Shown in pieces: positions 16,514 to 27,029 of a DNA stretch of 64,000 nt. Every line of letters begins with the position of its first letter. The first letter of the stretch is position 1. Both the position numbers and the translations under genes were made by a program. This stretch comes from Terriglobia bacterium (GTDB lineage Bacteria; Acidobacteriota; Terriglobia; UBA7540). Below the pieces are notes generated by a model that saw only the letters and a list, made by a program, of their open reading frames with translations, did no database searches and was not told the origin of the DNA. The DNA is taken from assembly GCA_020073545.1 (NCBI GenBank), contig JAIQEZ010000004.1, positions 1 to 64,000 of the forward strand, given 5' to 3'.

Positions 16514-17491
16514 TCAGCGGTGATATTTCGGGGTGATGCCCCGCAGTCGCTTCCAAACTATATCGCAGCGCGATAGAACGGATTCCTCCAGCCGGGCGCC
16601 TTCGGCCGCCCGCAGGTTCTCCTCGAGCTGTTCCACCCGCGAAGCACCCAGGATGATGGAATCGACCAAGGGTTGCGTAAGGAGCCACTGGAGCGCAAGT
16701 TCGACCAGGGTTTTATCCGCCTCCCGCGCGATCGCGCGCAACTCTTCCACGGCGGCAAAGTCGTCGTCGTGCCAGTAGCGGTCCTGATACATTTTGTTGC
16801 CGTCGAAGCGGGTTCCGGGAAGCGGGGCGCCCTCACGTGAGTGTTTGCCGGTCAGCAGCCCGCCCGCGAGCGGATTGTAGGGAACCACCGCGACGCCGAA
16901 GCGCTGGCAGAACGGCAGGTATTCCTCCTCGATGCCGCGCGCCAGCAAGTTGTACATGGGCTGCGAAATAGAATAGGGCTGGTAACCACGTTTTTCGCAA
17001 ATCCACAGAATTTCGCACACCTGCCACGCGGCATAGTTCGAAACGGCCGGGAAGCGCACCTTGCCCGCCCGCACCAGCTCCTGCATGGTGTCCAGCGTTT
17101 CCTCGATGGGTACGGCATAGTCGGGCTGATGCAAGTAATAGAGATCGAGGTAATCGGTCCCCAGGCGCTCGAGGCTGGCGTCGATGCCTTTGGTAATGGC
17201 CGCACGCGACAGGCCCTCGTCGTCAGGCGCATCCCCCATCTTGCCGCGCACCTTCGAGGCCAGGACGACCTTGTCGCGGCGGCCCTTGAGCGCCTTGCCC
17301 AGGATGGATTCCGCCGCGCCCCGGTTGTAGACATTCGCTGTGTCAAAGAAGTTGATGCCCGCGTCGAGGCAGCATTCCACCATGCGTTGCGCGGTGGCTG
17401 GGTCGCTTGGCGAGCCGAAAGTCATCGTCCCGAAGGAGAGGCGCGAAACCTTGAGTCCGGTCTTGGGAAGAGTGCGATACTCCACGTTCAC
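16514..17491 (-). CDS. Aldo/keto reductase
   Basis: The 325-residue TIM-barrel oxidoreductase has the AKR tetrad regions: GINFFDTANVYNRG (Asp, Tyr), VVLASKVRG (Lys) and YYLHQPDY (His), and near the C-terminus ILGASRVEQLEENL for NADPH binding. It resembles the group of general stress-type or sugar-reducing AKRs, with no visible substrate clue. The start is a GTG at 17491 with a weak TAGGGG upstream. It is cytoplasmic, in contrast to the Tat-exported AKR at 58588-59559. Confidence 0.9.
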   Translation of the reverse strand: MNVEYRTLPKTGLKVSRLSFGTMTFGSPSDPATAQRMVECCLDAGINFFDTANVYNRGAAESILGKALKGRRDKVVLASKVRGKMGDAPDDEGLSRAAITKGIDASLERLGTDYLDLYYLHQPDYAVPIEETLDTMQELVRAGKVRFPAVSNYAAWQVCEILWICEKRGYQPYSISQPMYNLLARGIEEEYLPFCQRFGVAVVPYNPLAGGLLTGKHSREGAPLPGTRFDGNKMYQDRYWHDDDFAAVEELRAIAREADKTLVELALQWLLTQPLVDSIILGASRVEQLEENLRAAEGARLEESVLSRCDIVWKRLRGITPKYHR

Positions 17492-17608
17492 CCCCTAGGA
17501 CTTGCCTTTAGCTTTTGGTACGGCCACGTCAAGTTTGGCTGCTCGATGTGGCAGAGCCGCGGCCTTTTCAATCTCTCACACTCGCGCCGTGTATTACAAT
17601 AACTGCGG

Positions 17609-17995
17609 ATGCCGGAACCGCCGCTGCTGCAACTCGCGCAGGAACTCGAGTGGCTGGGGTGTGAGCTCGAGTATTATGGACACCAACATGCCGAGCAGGG
17701 ATTTCCCGAGTCCGGCCCCAGTTGGGATACATTCTGCGATAAGCAGCGCGGCGTGTTGGTGACGGCGGAAAAGATCGAGCGCGGGCTGAAAAATGCGGTG
17801 CGCTTCAACCCCTCGCGACTGGTGGGGGTTGTGTACCCGCTCGAAGAAGCTCTCAACGTGATTACGGCCATGCTCGGAGCCGTCGAGGAGATCAAACAGT
17901 GCGCAGTCGTCGCCGTCCAGGAACTCCCGATCAGGGTCCGCGCTTTCACCAAGATGATCGAGGGATACCGCAAGTCCGTCGGTGCCCCGGAGTGA
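17609..17995 (+). CDS. Conserved-looking hypothetical protein (128 aa)
   Basis: I do not recognise this product. It is soluble and mostly helical, without signal peptide, TM segment or Cys motif. A TATTACAAT sequence (17592-17600) lies so close upstream that a -10 there would give an almost leaderless transcript. A longer opposite-strand frame (17594-18094) exists, but its composition looks like antisense. The plus-strand choice is supported by a balanced composition and by the next plus-strand gene. Confidence 0.5.
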   Translation: MPEPPLLQLAQELEWLGCELEYYGHQHAEQGFPESGPSWDTFCDKQRGVLVTAEKIERGLKNAVRFNPSRLVGVVYPLEEALNVITAMLGAVEEIKQCAVVAVQELPIRVRAFTKMIEGYRKSVGAPE

Positions 17996-18155
17996 TCGTG
18001 TCCACGCGACGCCAGGGTGCAGCGGCCATGGGCTCCCGTGACGGCGCATTGCAGCGGCGGGGACTGGGATTCGCGTCATGGCGCGGCCCAGCATCGCCCC
18101 GCTTGCTTTCCTGCATCACCGACCTTTTTGGGAATGCTCAAGGAGATTCCGCATC

Positions 18156-18422
18156 ATGGACGAACAACAGTGGAGGAAGCAACTGCGCGCGGAGGGGTTC
18201 AACGACGTTTACGTCTGGGAAGACGGCCCGGACGTCTACTACCCCGCGCATCGACACCCTGACGTCACAGCCCATATCATTGTGGAAGGCGAGATGACCG
18301 TCACTGCCGACGGGCAATCCCGTACTTACAAGCCTGGCGAGCGCTTCGATATTCCCGGCAAGAGTGCCCACTCCGCGCGCATGGGGTCAGAGGGCTGCAA
18401 ATACCTAGTCGGGGAAAAATAA
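18156..18422 (+). CDS. Small single-domain cupin protein
   Basis: The 88-residue product is one cupin fold. PAHRHPDVTAHIIVEGEMTV is motif 1 with two His and a Glu as metal ligands, and GERFDIPGKSAHSARMG is motif 2 with the third His. The ATG at 18156 follows AAGGAG (18140-18145); upstream in-frame starts lack this. Single-domain cupins bind sugars or small acids or act as isomerases; nothing here says which. Confidence 0.85.
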   Translation: MDEQQWRKQLRAEGFNDVYVWEDGPDVYYPAHRHPDVTAHIIVEGEMTVTADGQSRTYKPGERFDIPGKSAHSARMGSEGCKYLVGEK

Positions 18423-18459
18423 GATCCGCCGCGTGCGACCGGGCGGGTGCGAAGCCTCG

Positions 18460-19536
18460 TTAGCCCTTCCGCCATTCCTCCCAATCCTTCTTCACCGCCT
18501 CCGCCATTTTCCGGGCAGCCTCGTGAAGCCACCCGGGCTTGCGCCTCGCCAGGTCACGACGCACTTCCTTGACGGCCTGCTTACTCCCCAGATGAATGTT
18601 GGCTGTGTCAAAACCCATGGCGTGCAGCAAGCGCTCTTCGTCACGCGTCTTGGGAAGCGCCGAGAGTTCAATCCGCGAACAGAGCGGAGCGAGGCGACGC
18701 ACAATCCAACGGCCGCGCATGTGGACAAAGGGGTCGAGGACGCGCGCCGCGCGGGTGATGATCTCCTCGTAGAGGACCTTCTTCGAACCTCTGTCATCAC
18801 CCGCCCAGACGCACGCGGAAGGGAGCAGCGCCTTGGCCTCGCGCGCCACCCGGCCTCCACCCCAATCCGCCAGCGCGACGTAGCGCTCGCGGCCCAGGCT
18901 ACCCAGCCCTGCCACCCGGTGCGCGACGCGATAGACGAGTCCCGGCGCGGGCAAGAGATCCTCCAGCGCCTCGCGCGCACTCTTGGGAACGTCGCCGCGC
19001 ACGGAAGCAAGCGCGTTCATTTTCCCCCAGAAGTGAACCGGGTCCCGCAACTCGCCGGTCGCTGCCTCGCGCAGCCATTTATGATCCTCTTCCAGCACGA
19101 AAGGCTTGCCCCCGGTCTCGAGCCCTGCGCGATATCCGGACAGGAGGGCACCACACACGTCCTCGTCCTGGAGGGTTAGGTGGTTCGCGGCGATCGCCAG
19201 GTGCGCGCTGGCGGCGAGCCGAACAAGATCGTTGGTGTATGCCATCGGGTAAGCTTCATCGAAATCATTCACGCCCCAGATCAGCCGGCCTTCCTGATCG
19301 CGCCAGGTGCCGAAATTCTCCACGTGCAGATCGCCCACGGCCAGCACCCGCGGCGCTCGCGCGAGCTCCGGACAGGCCTCGGGCCACACCTGCGCCCAGC
19401 GGTAGAAGGTGGCGCGCAGGAAGGGAAACGGATCCTCGGCCATGTGCGTGTGCTTCAGCGCCAGGTCGGCCTGAACGATTGCCGCCTGCTTGGCCAGCCA
19501 CACTTCGTATTTCTTGGTGGCTTTCTTGATGCGCAT
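18460..19536 (-). CDS. DUF2252 family protein (kinase-like fold)
   Basis: The 358-residue protein shows the DUF2252 hallmarks: DPFPFLRATFYRWAQ, VLAVGDLHVENFGTW (equivalent to the catalytic-loop HxxN of phosphotransferases) and WGVNDFDEAYPM (metal-binding Asp). The family is related to aminoglycoside/choline kinase folds, but no substrate is established. It starts only 6 bases after the kdsB stop on the same strand, so the two are cotranscribed; whether it acts on an envelope precursor is unknown. Confidence 0.88.
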   Translation of the reverse strand: MRIKKATKKYEVWLAKQAAIVQADLALKHTHMAEDPFPFLRATFYRWAQVWPEACPELARAPRVLAVGDLHVENFGTWRDQEGRLIWGVNDFDEAYPMAYTNDLVRLAASAHLAIAANHLTLQDEDVCGALLSGYRAGLETGGKPFVLEEDHKWLREAATGELRDPVHFWGKMNALASVRGDVPKSAREALEDLLPAPGLVYRVAHRVAGLGSLGRERYVALADWGGGRVAREAKALLPSACVWAGDDRGSKKVLYEEIITRAARVLDPFVHMRGRWIVRRLAPLCSRIELSALPKTRDEERLLHAMGFDTANIHLGSKQAVKEVRRDLARRKPGWLHEAARKMAEAVKKDWEEWRKG

Positions 19537-19542
19537 CGCGTG

Positions 19543-20289
19543 CTATCTTCCGGGCTCTTGCTTCAGACGACGGAAATACGCCTCGACCCTTTGCAGGTCT
19601 TCCTCCGTGTCCACGCCGATCGTGTCGTGGGGCGTCTCCACGACCGCGATGGCAATGCCGTTCTCGAGAAAGCGCAGTTGCTCCAGCCTCTCCAGTTGCT
19701 CGAGCGGGGAAGGCGGCAAGCAGTGGAATTTCTCCAGCGCTGCCGCCGTAAATGCATAGATGCCTAGGTGCTTGAAGTATTGCGCCCGTCCGCTGCCATC
19801 GCGGTCGTGAGGGACCTGGGCGCGGGAGAAATAGAGCGCCCGGCCGGCAGCGTCGGTCACCACTTTCACATTATTCGGATCACGCGCACTTTCCGCGTCG
19901 AACGCAACTTTAAGGGTCGAAACTTGCGTCTCGGGCGCCTCGCGGAAGGGGCGCAGCAGGCGCTCCAGGTGATCCGGAGTGATCATCGGCTCGTCTCCCT
20001 GGATGTTGACGTAAAGCTCGGCGGGCTCGCGAGTCATGACTTCCACCACCCGGTCCGTCCCGGAGCGGTGGCCGCGGGAAGTCATCATCACGGGAATCGT
20101 CTGCTCCCGGCAGTAGGATTCGATCTCCGGGGAGTCGGTTGCCACCAGCAGATGATCGAGGCACGCCGCCTGCCTCGCGCGCTCGTACACCCAGGCAATC
20201 AGCGGCCGGCCACAGATCAACCGCAGCGGCTTGCGAGGTAGCCGCGTGGACTCCAGTCGCGCCGGTATAACTCCCAGGACTCGATGCAT
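19543..20289 (-). CDS. kdsB: 3-deoxy-manno-octulosonate cytidylyltransferase
   Basis: The 248-residue enzyme activates KDO as CMP-KDO for lipid A-core synthesis. Markers are VIPARLESTRLPRKPL (CTP-binding loop), HRSGTDRVVEV, YVNIQGDEPMI (metal/nucleotide Asp) and KHLGIYAF. E. coli KdsB is 248 aa, the same length. Its presence shows a Gram-negative outer membrane with KDO. It is followed without gap by the DUF2252 gene and is divergent from the AIR-synthase-like gene. Confidence 0.95.
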   Translation of the reverse strand: MHRVLGVIPARLESTRLPRKPLRLICGRPLIAWVYERARQAACLDHLLVATDSPEIESYCREQTIPVMMTSRGHRSGTDRVVEVMTREPAELYVNIQGDEPMITPDHLERLLRPFREAPETQVSTLKVAFDAESARDPNNVKVVTDAAGRALYFSRAQVPHDRDGSGRAQYFKHLGIYAFTAAALEKFHCLPPSPLEQLERLEQLRFLENGIAIAVVETPHDTIGVDTEEDLQRVEAYFRRLKQEPGR

Positions 20290-20410
20290 CGCGGGAAACC
20301 CAAGGGAGATTATGCCCAGACGTCGTCGCTTTGCAAGCGCCAGATTGGGTTGCGGAAGGACGCATAGAAAAGTGGCCGGACACGTTCCCAGGAGCTATAC
20401 TCGCGGGGCG

Positions 20411-21433
20411 ATGCGCACCCGCTCGACCTTACCGGTGGGCAAGTTGCCGCCGACCGTACTCCAGGCTCTCCTCCGTGAGTGCCGCCCGCGCGCGTCGTCG
20501 CGCGTCGTGATCGGCCCGCGCTACGGGGAAGACGCCGCGGTGATTGACTTCGGGGGAAAATATCTCGTCGCCAAGACCGACCCCATCACCTTCACCGAAG
20601 AGCGCCTCGGCTGGTACGCCGTCAACATCAACGCCAACGACATTGCGACGCTGGGGGCGCGACCGCGCTGGTACCTGGCAACGCTGCTCCTTCCAGAAAG
20701 CCGCGCCACCCGCGCCATGGCACGCCGCATCTTCCAGGACACGCTCCAGGCCTGTCGGACGCTCGGTGTCACGCTCTGTGGAGGCCACACGGAGATCACC
20801 CCCGGCCTCCGGCGGCCCATCGTCGTGGGCCAGATGCTGGGAGAAGTGGAGAAATCCAAGCTCATTCGCAAAGAGAACCAGCGGCCCGGCGACCTCGTGA
20901 TCCTGACGCGCGGCGTGGCGATCGAAGGCACCGCGATTCTCGCGCGGGCCAAAGGCGAGGAACTGGAGAAGACCATTGGCCGCGGCGTGGTCAGCAGGGC
21001 CAAGCGATGGCTTTATGACCCGGGCATCAGCGTCGTTCGCGACGCGCGCCTTGCGGTGCGCTCGGCCGAAATCCACGCCCTGCACGACCCGACCGAGGGC
21101 GGGTTGCTCGCGGGTCTCGATGAGCTCGCCCGCGCTGGGCGTGTGGGGTTGCGCGTGTGGAGAGCAAAAATCCCCGTTCTGGCTGAGACCCGTGCCTTCA
21201 GCCGAGCGCTGCGGTTCGATCCGCTGGCGCTGATCGCCTCAGGCGCTCTGCTGATCGTTGCCAGCCCCAAGTCTGTTCCACATCTCCTGCGGGCCTATGC
21301 ACGACGCGGAATTCCCGCGGCAGTGATCGGGGAGGTTCGACCCAAGAGCGAAGGCATCATGGTAATCGAGAACGGCCAAGCGAAGCCATTGCGTGTTCCC
21401 AAGCGGGATGAAATCGCGCGTCTGCTAGGTTGA
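20411..21433 (+). CDS. AIR synthase-related protein (HypE-like)
   Basis: The 340-residue protein has the two-domain PurM/HypE/SelD architecture: GEDAAVIDFGGKYLVAKTDPITF in the N-terminal ATP-binding half, WYAVNINANDIATLGARPRWYLATLLLP as the dimer and Asp-rich element, TLCGGHTEIT, and DPTEGGLLAGLDELARAG in the C-terminal half. HypE itself needs a C-terminal Cys for Ni-Fe hydrogenase cyanide synthesis; here the end is KRDEIARLLG without Cys, and no hydrogenase genes are near. It is therefore a HypE-like paralogue of unknown substrate. The ATG at 20411 has only a weak GGGG upstream. Confidence 0.8.
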   Translation: MRTRSTLPVGKLPPTVLQALLRECRPRASSRVVIGPRYGEDAAVIDFGGKYLVAKTDPITFTEERLGWYAVNINANDIATLGARPRWYLATLLLPESRATRAMARRIFQDTLQACRTLGVTLCGGHTEITPGLRRPIVVGQMLGEVEKSKLIRKENQRPGDLVILTRGVAIEGTAILARAKGEELEKTIGRGVVSRAKRWLYDPGISVVRDARLAVRSAEIHALHDPTEGGLLAGLDELARAGRVGLRVWRAKIPVLAETRAFSRALRFDPLALIASGALLIVASPKSVPHLLRAYARRGIPAAVIGEVRPKSEGIMVIENGQAKPLRVPKRDEIARLLG

Positions 21434-21511
21434 GAGGAGGGCCAACTCTTGCGAGGTTCCGGGAAGCTGCGGTAGGCACTCGGAGGCGCGATTTTCAAGG
21501 CTGTGGAGAGG

Positions 21512-21540
21512 TTTGCACTCACCCGGATTCGTGTTATATT
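21512..21540 (+). promoter_or_regulatory. Probable dnaA promoter
   Basis: TTTGCA (21512-21517) and TATATT (21535-21540) are separated by exactly 17 bases, a good sigma-70-type promoter about 210 bases upstream of the chosen dnaA start. TGTGGAGAG just upstream (about 21502) is a 7/9 match to a DnaA box and might allow autoregulation; that part is weak. Confidence 0.55.
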
Positions 21541-21751
21541 AGGGAAGTGAAACGAATCATTCCCAGCGGGTTACGGGGCCGTCTGGGAACTGTCTCAATA
21601 CTCAAAATACGGGAAAAAACCGTGGACAGCTAGCGGAGTTTGAGGCGCCTTAGTGACGCCAGTCCTTTCAAGCTCGCAGAAGGAGTTAGTCTCGGACCAA
21701 CAGTGCTCCTACCGGATGGGGCTGACAGGTTGCTTTCCCTCTGAAACCGCC

Positions 21752-23074
21752 ATGAACGCTTGGCAGGAAATTCTGAGCTATTTGAAAGCCAAGGTGAACA
21801 CCCAGAGCTACCAGACTTGGCTTCGGCCGACCCGCTTCAGCCACACTGACCGTGGGGCGCTGGTGGTACGCGTCCCCAACCGCGAATTCCAGGACTGGAT
21901 TCAGGAGCACTACGGGGGCCTGATCGGCGAGGCGCTCGAGCAGCTCCACTTAGACTTTCAGAAGGTCCACTACGTCGTGGAGGAAAGCGCGGAGAAGAAG
22001 ACCCTCGAGGGCGGAGACAGCAAGGCGCTCCAGGCGAAGCTCGACTTTGAATCCGTCGACCACCAACTGAATCCGCGTTACACCTTCGATACCTTTGTGG
22101 TCGGGAGCTGTAACCAGTTTGCGCATGCGGCGGCGCAGGCCGTGGCGGAAACGCCCGCCAAGGCTTACAACCCGTTGTTTCTTTACGGCGGCGTGGGACT
22201 GGGAAAGACGCACTTGATGCAAGCCGTCGGCCACACGATCAAGAGCAAGTGGAAAGAGATGCGGCTGGCTTACGTCTCTTCGGAGCATTTCACGAATGAA
22301 GTGATCAACTCTCTGCGCTACGACCGGATGGTCTCCTTCCGCGATAAGTACCGAAACGTGGACGTGCTGCTGATGGATGATATTGAGTTTATCGGCGGCA
22401 AAGAGCGGACCCAGGAGGAGTTTTTTCACACCTTTAACACGTTGTATGAAGCGCAGAAGCAGGTGGTAATCTCGAGTGATTGCCCGCCCAAAGAGATCCC
22501 CGGCCTGGAAGAGCGACTGCGCTCGCGTTTCGCCTGGGGCCTGACGGCTGATTTGCAGGCTCCGGACCTGGAGACGAAACGGGCTATCCTGGCAAAGAAG
22601 AGTGAGAGCCAGGACGTGGTGTTGCCCGACGATGTTAGCGATTTTGTCGCACGGAAGATCAAGTCCAGCGTCCGCGACCTCGAGGGAGCCTTAACGCGCT
22701 TGATTGCTTATTCTTCTCTGACCGGCGCTGCTATCTCCCTGGTGATGGCGCAGCAGGTGCTTAAGAACTTAGTTGACTTGGAGGAGCGGCGGGTCTCAAT
22801 CGAGAACATCCAGCGAGCTGTCTGCCGGGAATTCGGCCTCAGCCTGCCGCAACTGAAGGCGAAGGATAACAGCCGCGCCGTTGCTTACCCCCGGCAGATT
22901 GCCATGTTCCTTGCAAAGCAACTGACCCCCGCATCACTGCCGCAGATCGGCAGAGAGTTTGGCGGAAAGCATCACACTACTGTCCTCCACTCCATCAACA
23001 AAATTACAGAGATGCGCGAGACTGACCGGGATTTGAACAGGCTTCTCAACAAGCTACGTGATAGCCTGAATTGA
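21752..23074 (+). CDS. dnaA: Chromosomal replication initiator protein DnaA
   Basis: The 440-residue protein has all four DnaA domains: domain I (WQEILSYLKAKVNTQSYQTWL, DnaB/partner contact), a short linker, the AAA+ domain III with Walker A GGVGLGKTHL and Walker B VLLMDDIEFI, and domain IV with the DNA-binding signature REFGGKHHTTVLHSI. The frame is open upstream to a GTG at 21653, but domain I homology begins at MNAWQEIL, so the ATG at 21752 is preferred; no strong Shine-Dalgarno is seen there. It is followed by the candidate origin and dnaN. Confidence 0.96.
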   Translation: MNAWQEILSYLKAKVNTQSYQTWLRPTRFSHTDRGALVVRVPNREFQDWIQEHYGGLIGEALEQLHLDFQKVHYVVEESAEKKTLEGGDSKALQAKLDFESVDHQLNPRYTFDTFVVGSCNQFAHAAAQAVAETPAKAYNPLFLYGGVGLGKTHLMQAVGHTIKSKWKEMRLAYVSSEHFTNEVINSLRYDRMVSFRDKYRNVDVLLMDDIEFIGGKERTQEEFFHTFNTLYEAQKQVVISSDCPPKEIPGLEERLRSRFAWGLTADLQAPDLETKRAILAKKSESQDVVLPDDVSDFVARKIKSSVRDLEGALTRLIAYSSLTGAAISLVMAQQVLKNLVDLEERRVSIENIQRAVCREFGLSLPQLKAKDNSRAVAYPRQIAMFLAKQLTPASLPQIGREFGGKHHTTVLHSINKITEMRETDRDLNRLLNKLRDSLN

Positions 23075-23276
23075 AGTTGGTGTGTTATGCAAGTCTTACT
23101 TGAGTGGGAAATTTGTGAATCTTAGTGACGAGGCCAAGAATCCTTGGTAATCCTCAACTCCTGGGAGACCATTCACACCGGCAGGGTGCCTAAGTTGTGC
23201 CCGCCGCGAAGCTTCACGAATTTTCCACATATACACAGCACTACTACTAAATACTTTCTCTTGAGGGAAAATCTCT
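23075..23276 (+). other. Candidate replication origin (oriC) with DnaA boxes and DnaA-trio
   Basis: The dnaA-dnaN spacer contains TTTTCCACA (23221-23229) and ATATACACA (23229-23237), each one mismatch from the DnaA box TTATNCACA. They are followed by CTACTACTA (23241-23249), then an AT-rich run AAATACTTTCTC. Box, short gap, repeated CTA (3'-GAT on the other strand) and AT-rich DNA is the arrangement of the DnaA-trio basal unwinding element described in Bacillus subtilis. Weaker 7/9 boxes occur at TGTGAATCT and CCATTCACA further left. The 202-base size and position match known bipartite origins. Confidence 0.65.
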
Positions 23277-24392
23277 ATGGAATTTTCTACCAGTAAGGCT
23301 GATCTCCTCAAGGAACTCACCTTAACGCAGGGCGTCGTTGAAAGAAAGACGACCATCCCCATTCTTTCCAACCTACTTTTCGAGGTTGAGGAATCCACCC
23401 TCCGCATTAGCGCTACGGATCTTGACCTTGGCATTCGCTGTGGATGTCCAGCTAAGGTGATAAATGGAGGGTCGGGGACTATCCCTGCGAAGCGGTTGTT
23501 TGAGATTGTGCGCTCTCTGCCTGATGCGGAGGTCCACTTCAAGCTCCTCGAAAACCACTGGGTGCAAGTTACGTGCGCACGTTCATCCTTCAAGCTTGTG
23601 GGAATGGCCAGAGATAACTTCCCTGTGCTACCGACTACCCCGAAACCCGTTGCCGCACTTCCGGCGGGGGTTTGCAGCGCGATGATGCAAAAGACTATCT
23701 TTGCGATTTCGAGCGAGGAATCGCGCTACACCTTGAACGGGGCGCTACTACTTATGAAGCCTGAGAGCGCCAGCATGGTGGCGACGGACGGCCACCGTTT
23801 GGCGCTGGTCGAGTGTGACGTGCAGGTGCAGGGACTGAAGAGTGAGTTGCGAGTTCTGATACCCAAGAAGGCGATGGCCGAACTCCTTCGCCTGCTGTCG
23901 GAGGCGGAGGAGGAAACCCCCGTGGAACTCTCAAAAGACGAGAGCCATCTCTTTTTCCAAATTGGCAGCCGCGTCCTGATATCGCGGATGCTGACGGGGC
24001 AATTTCCGAATTATGAGGCCGTTCTGCCGCGGGAGAACACCCGGGTTGTGGAGTTGGACAAGGAGCAGACGGCGGCCGCAGTCCGCCGCGTAGCCCTGCT
24101 TGCCGACGAGCGCTCGCATGCTATTCGCATGCAGGTTGAGAAGGACCGGGTTGAGATATTCTCCTCCAGTGGTGAGTATGGGGAGGCGCATGAAGTCCTC
24201 GACGCCACGTACGACAAGGAATCCATACAGATCGGCTTCAATTACCAGTACCTACTTGATTTCATGAGTGTGGTTGGGGAGGGCGGCAAGATCCGGCTAG
24301 AGTTGAAGGACGAGCAGAGCGCGGGGCAACTTCGGCCCGCTGAGCAGGGCGCTTACCGCTACCGCTACGTTGTCATGCCCATGCGCATTTGA
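23277..24392 (+). CDS. dnaN: DNA polymerase III sliding clamp, beta subunit
   Basis: The 371-residue protein is the complete three-domain clamp. Visible are MEFSTSKADLLKELTLTQGVVERKTTIPILSNLL at the N-terminus, DGHRLALVEC in domain II, FPNYEAVLPREN and the C-terminal YRYVVMPMRI, which forms part of the partner-binding cleft. Length matches the family (about 366-375). GAGGG lies about 10 bases upstream of the ATG, inside the right edge of the candidate origin. Confidence 0.97.
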   Translation: MEFSTSKADLLKELTLTQGVVERKTTIPILSNLLFEVEESTLRISATDLDLGIRCGCPAKVINGGSGTIPAKRLFEIVRSLPDAEVHFKLLENHWVQVTCARSSFKLVGMARDNFPVLPTTPKPVAALPAGVCSAMMQKTIFAISSEESRYTLNGALLLMKPESASMVATDGHRLALVECDVQVQGLKSELRVLIPKKAMAELLRLLSEAEEETPVELSKDESHLFFQIGSRVLISRMLTGQFPNYEAVLPRENTRVVELDKEQTAAAVRRVALLADERSHAIRMQVEKDRVEIFSSSGEYGEAHEVLDATYDKESIQIGFNYQYLLDFMSVVGEGGKIRLELKDEQSAGQLRPAEQGAYRYRYVVMPMRI

Positions 24393-24467
24393 CGCAGACA
24401 ACACCCGCGGGAGCAGGGGCCCGCGAAGCAGCCAACGAGATTGGGCGAGAAGGAATGGTCCCGCTGA

Positions 24468-26987
<2,520 letters not shown>

Positions 26988-27029
26988 TCCTGAAGGCGAG
27001 TCGTCGGAGCAAAGCAAGGAAACAAATTC

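Noticed and set aside
17594-18094. 166-codon minus-strand frame opposite the 128-aa hypothetical gene
   Set aside because: Less protein-like composition than the plus-strand frame and no ribosome-binding site; kept only as an alternative.
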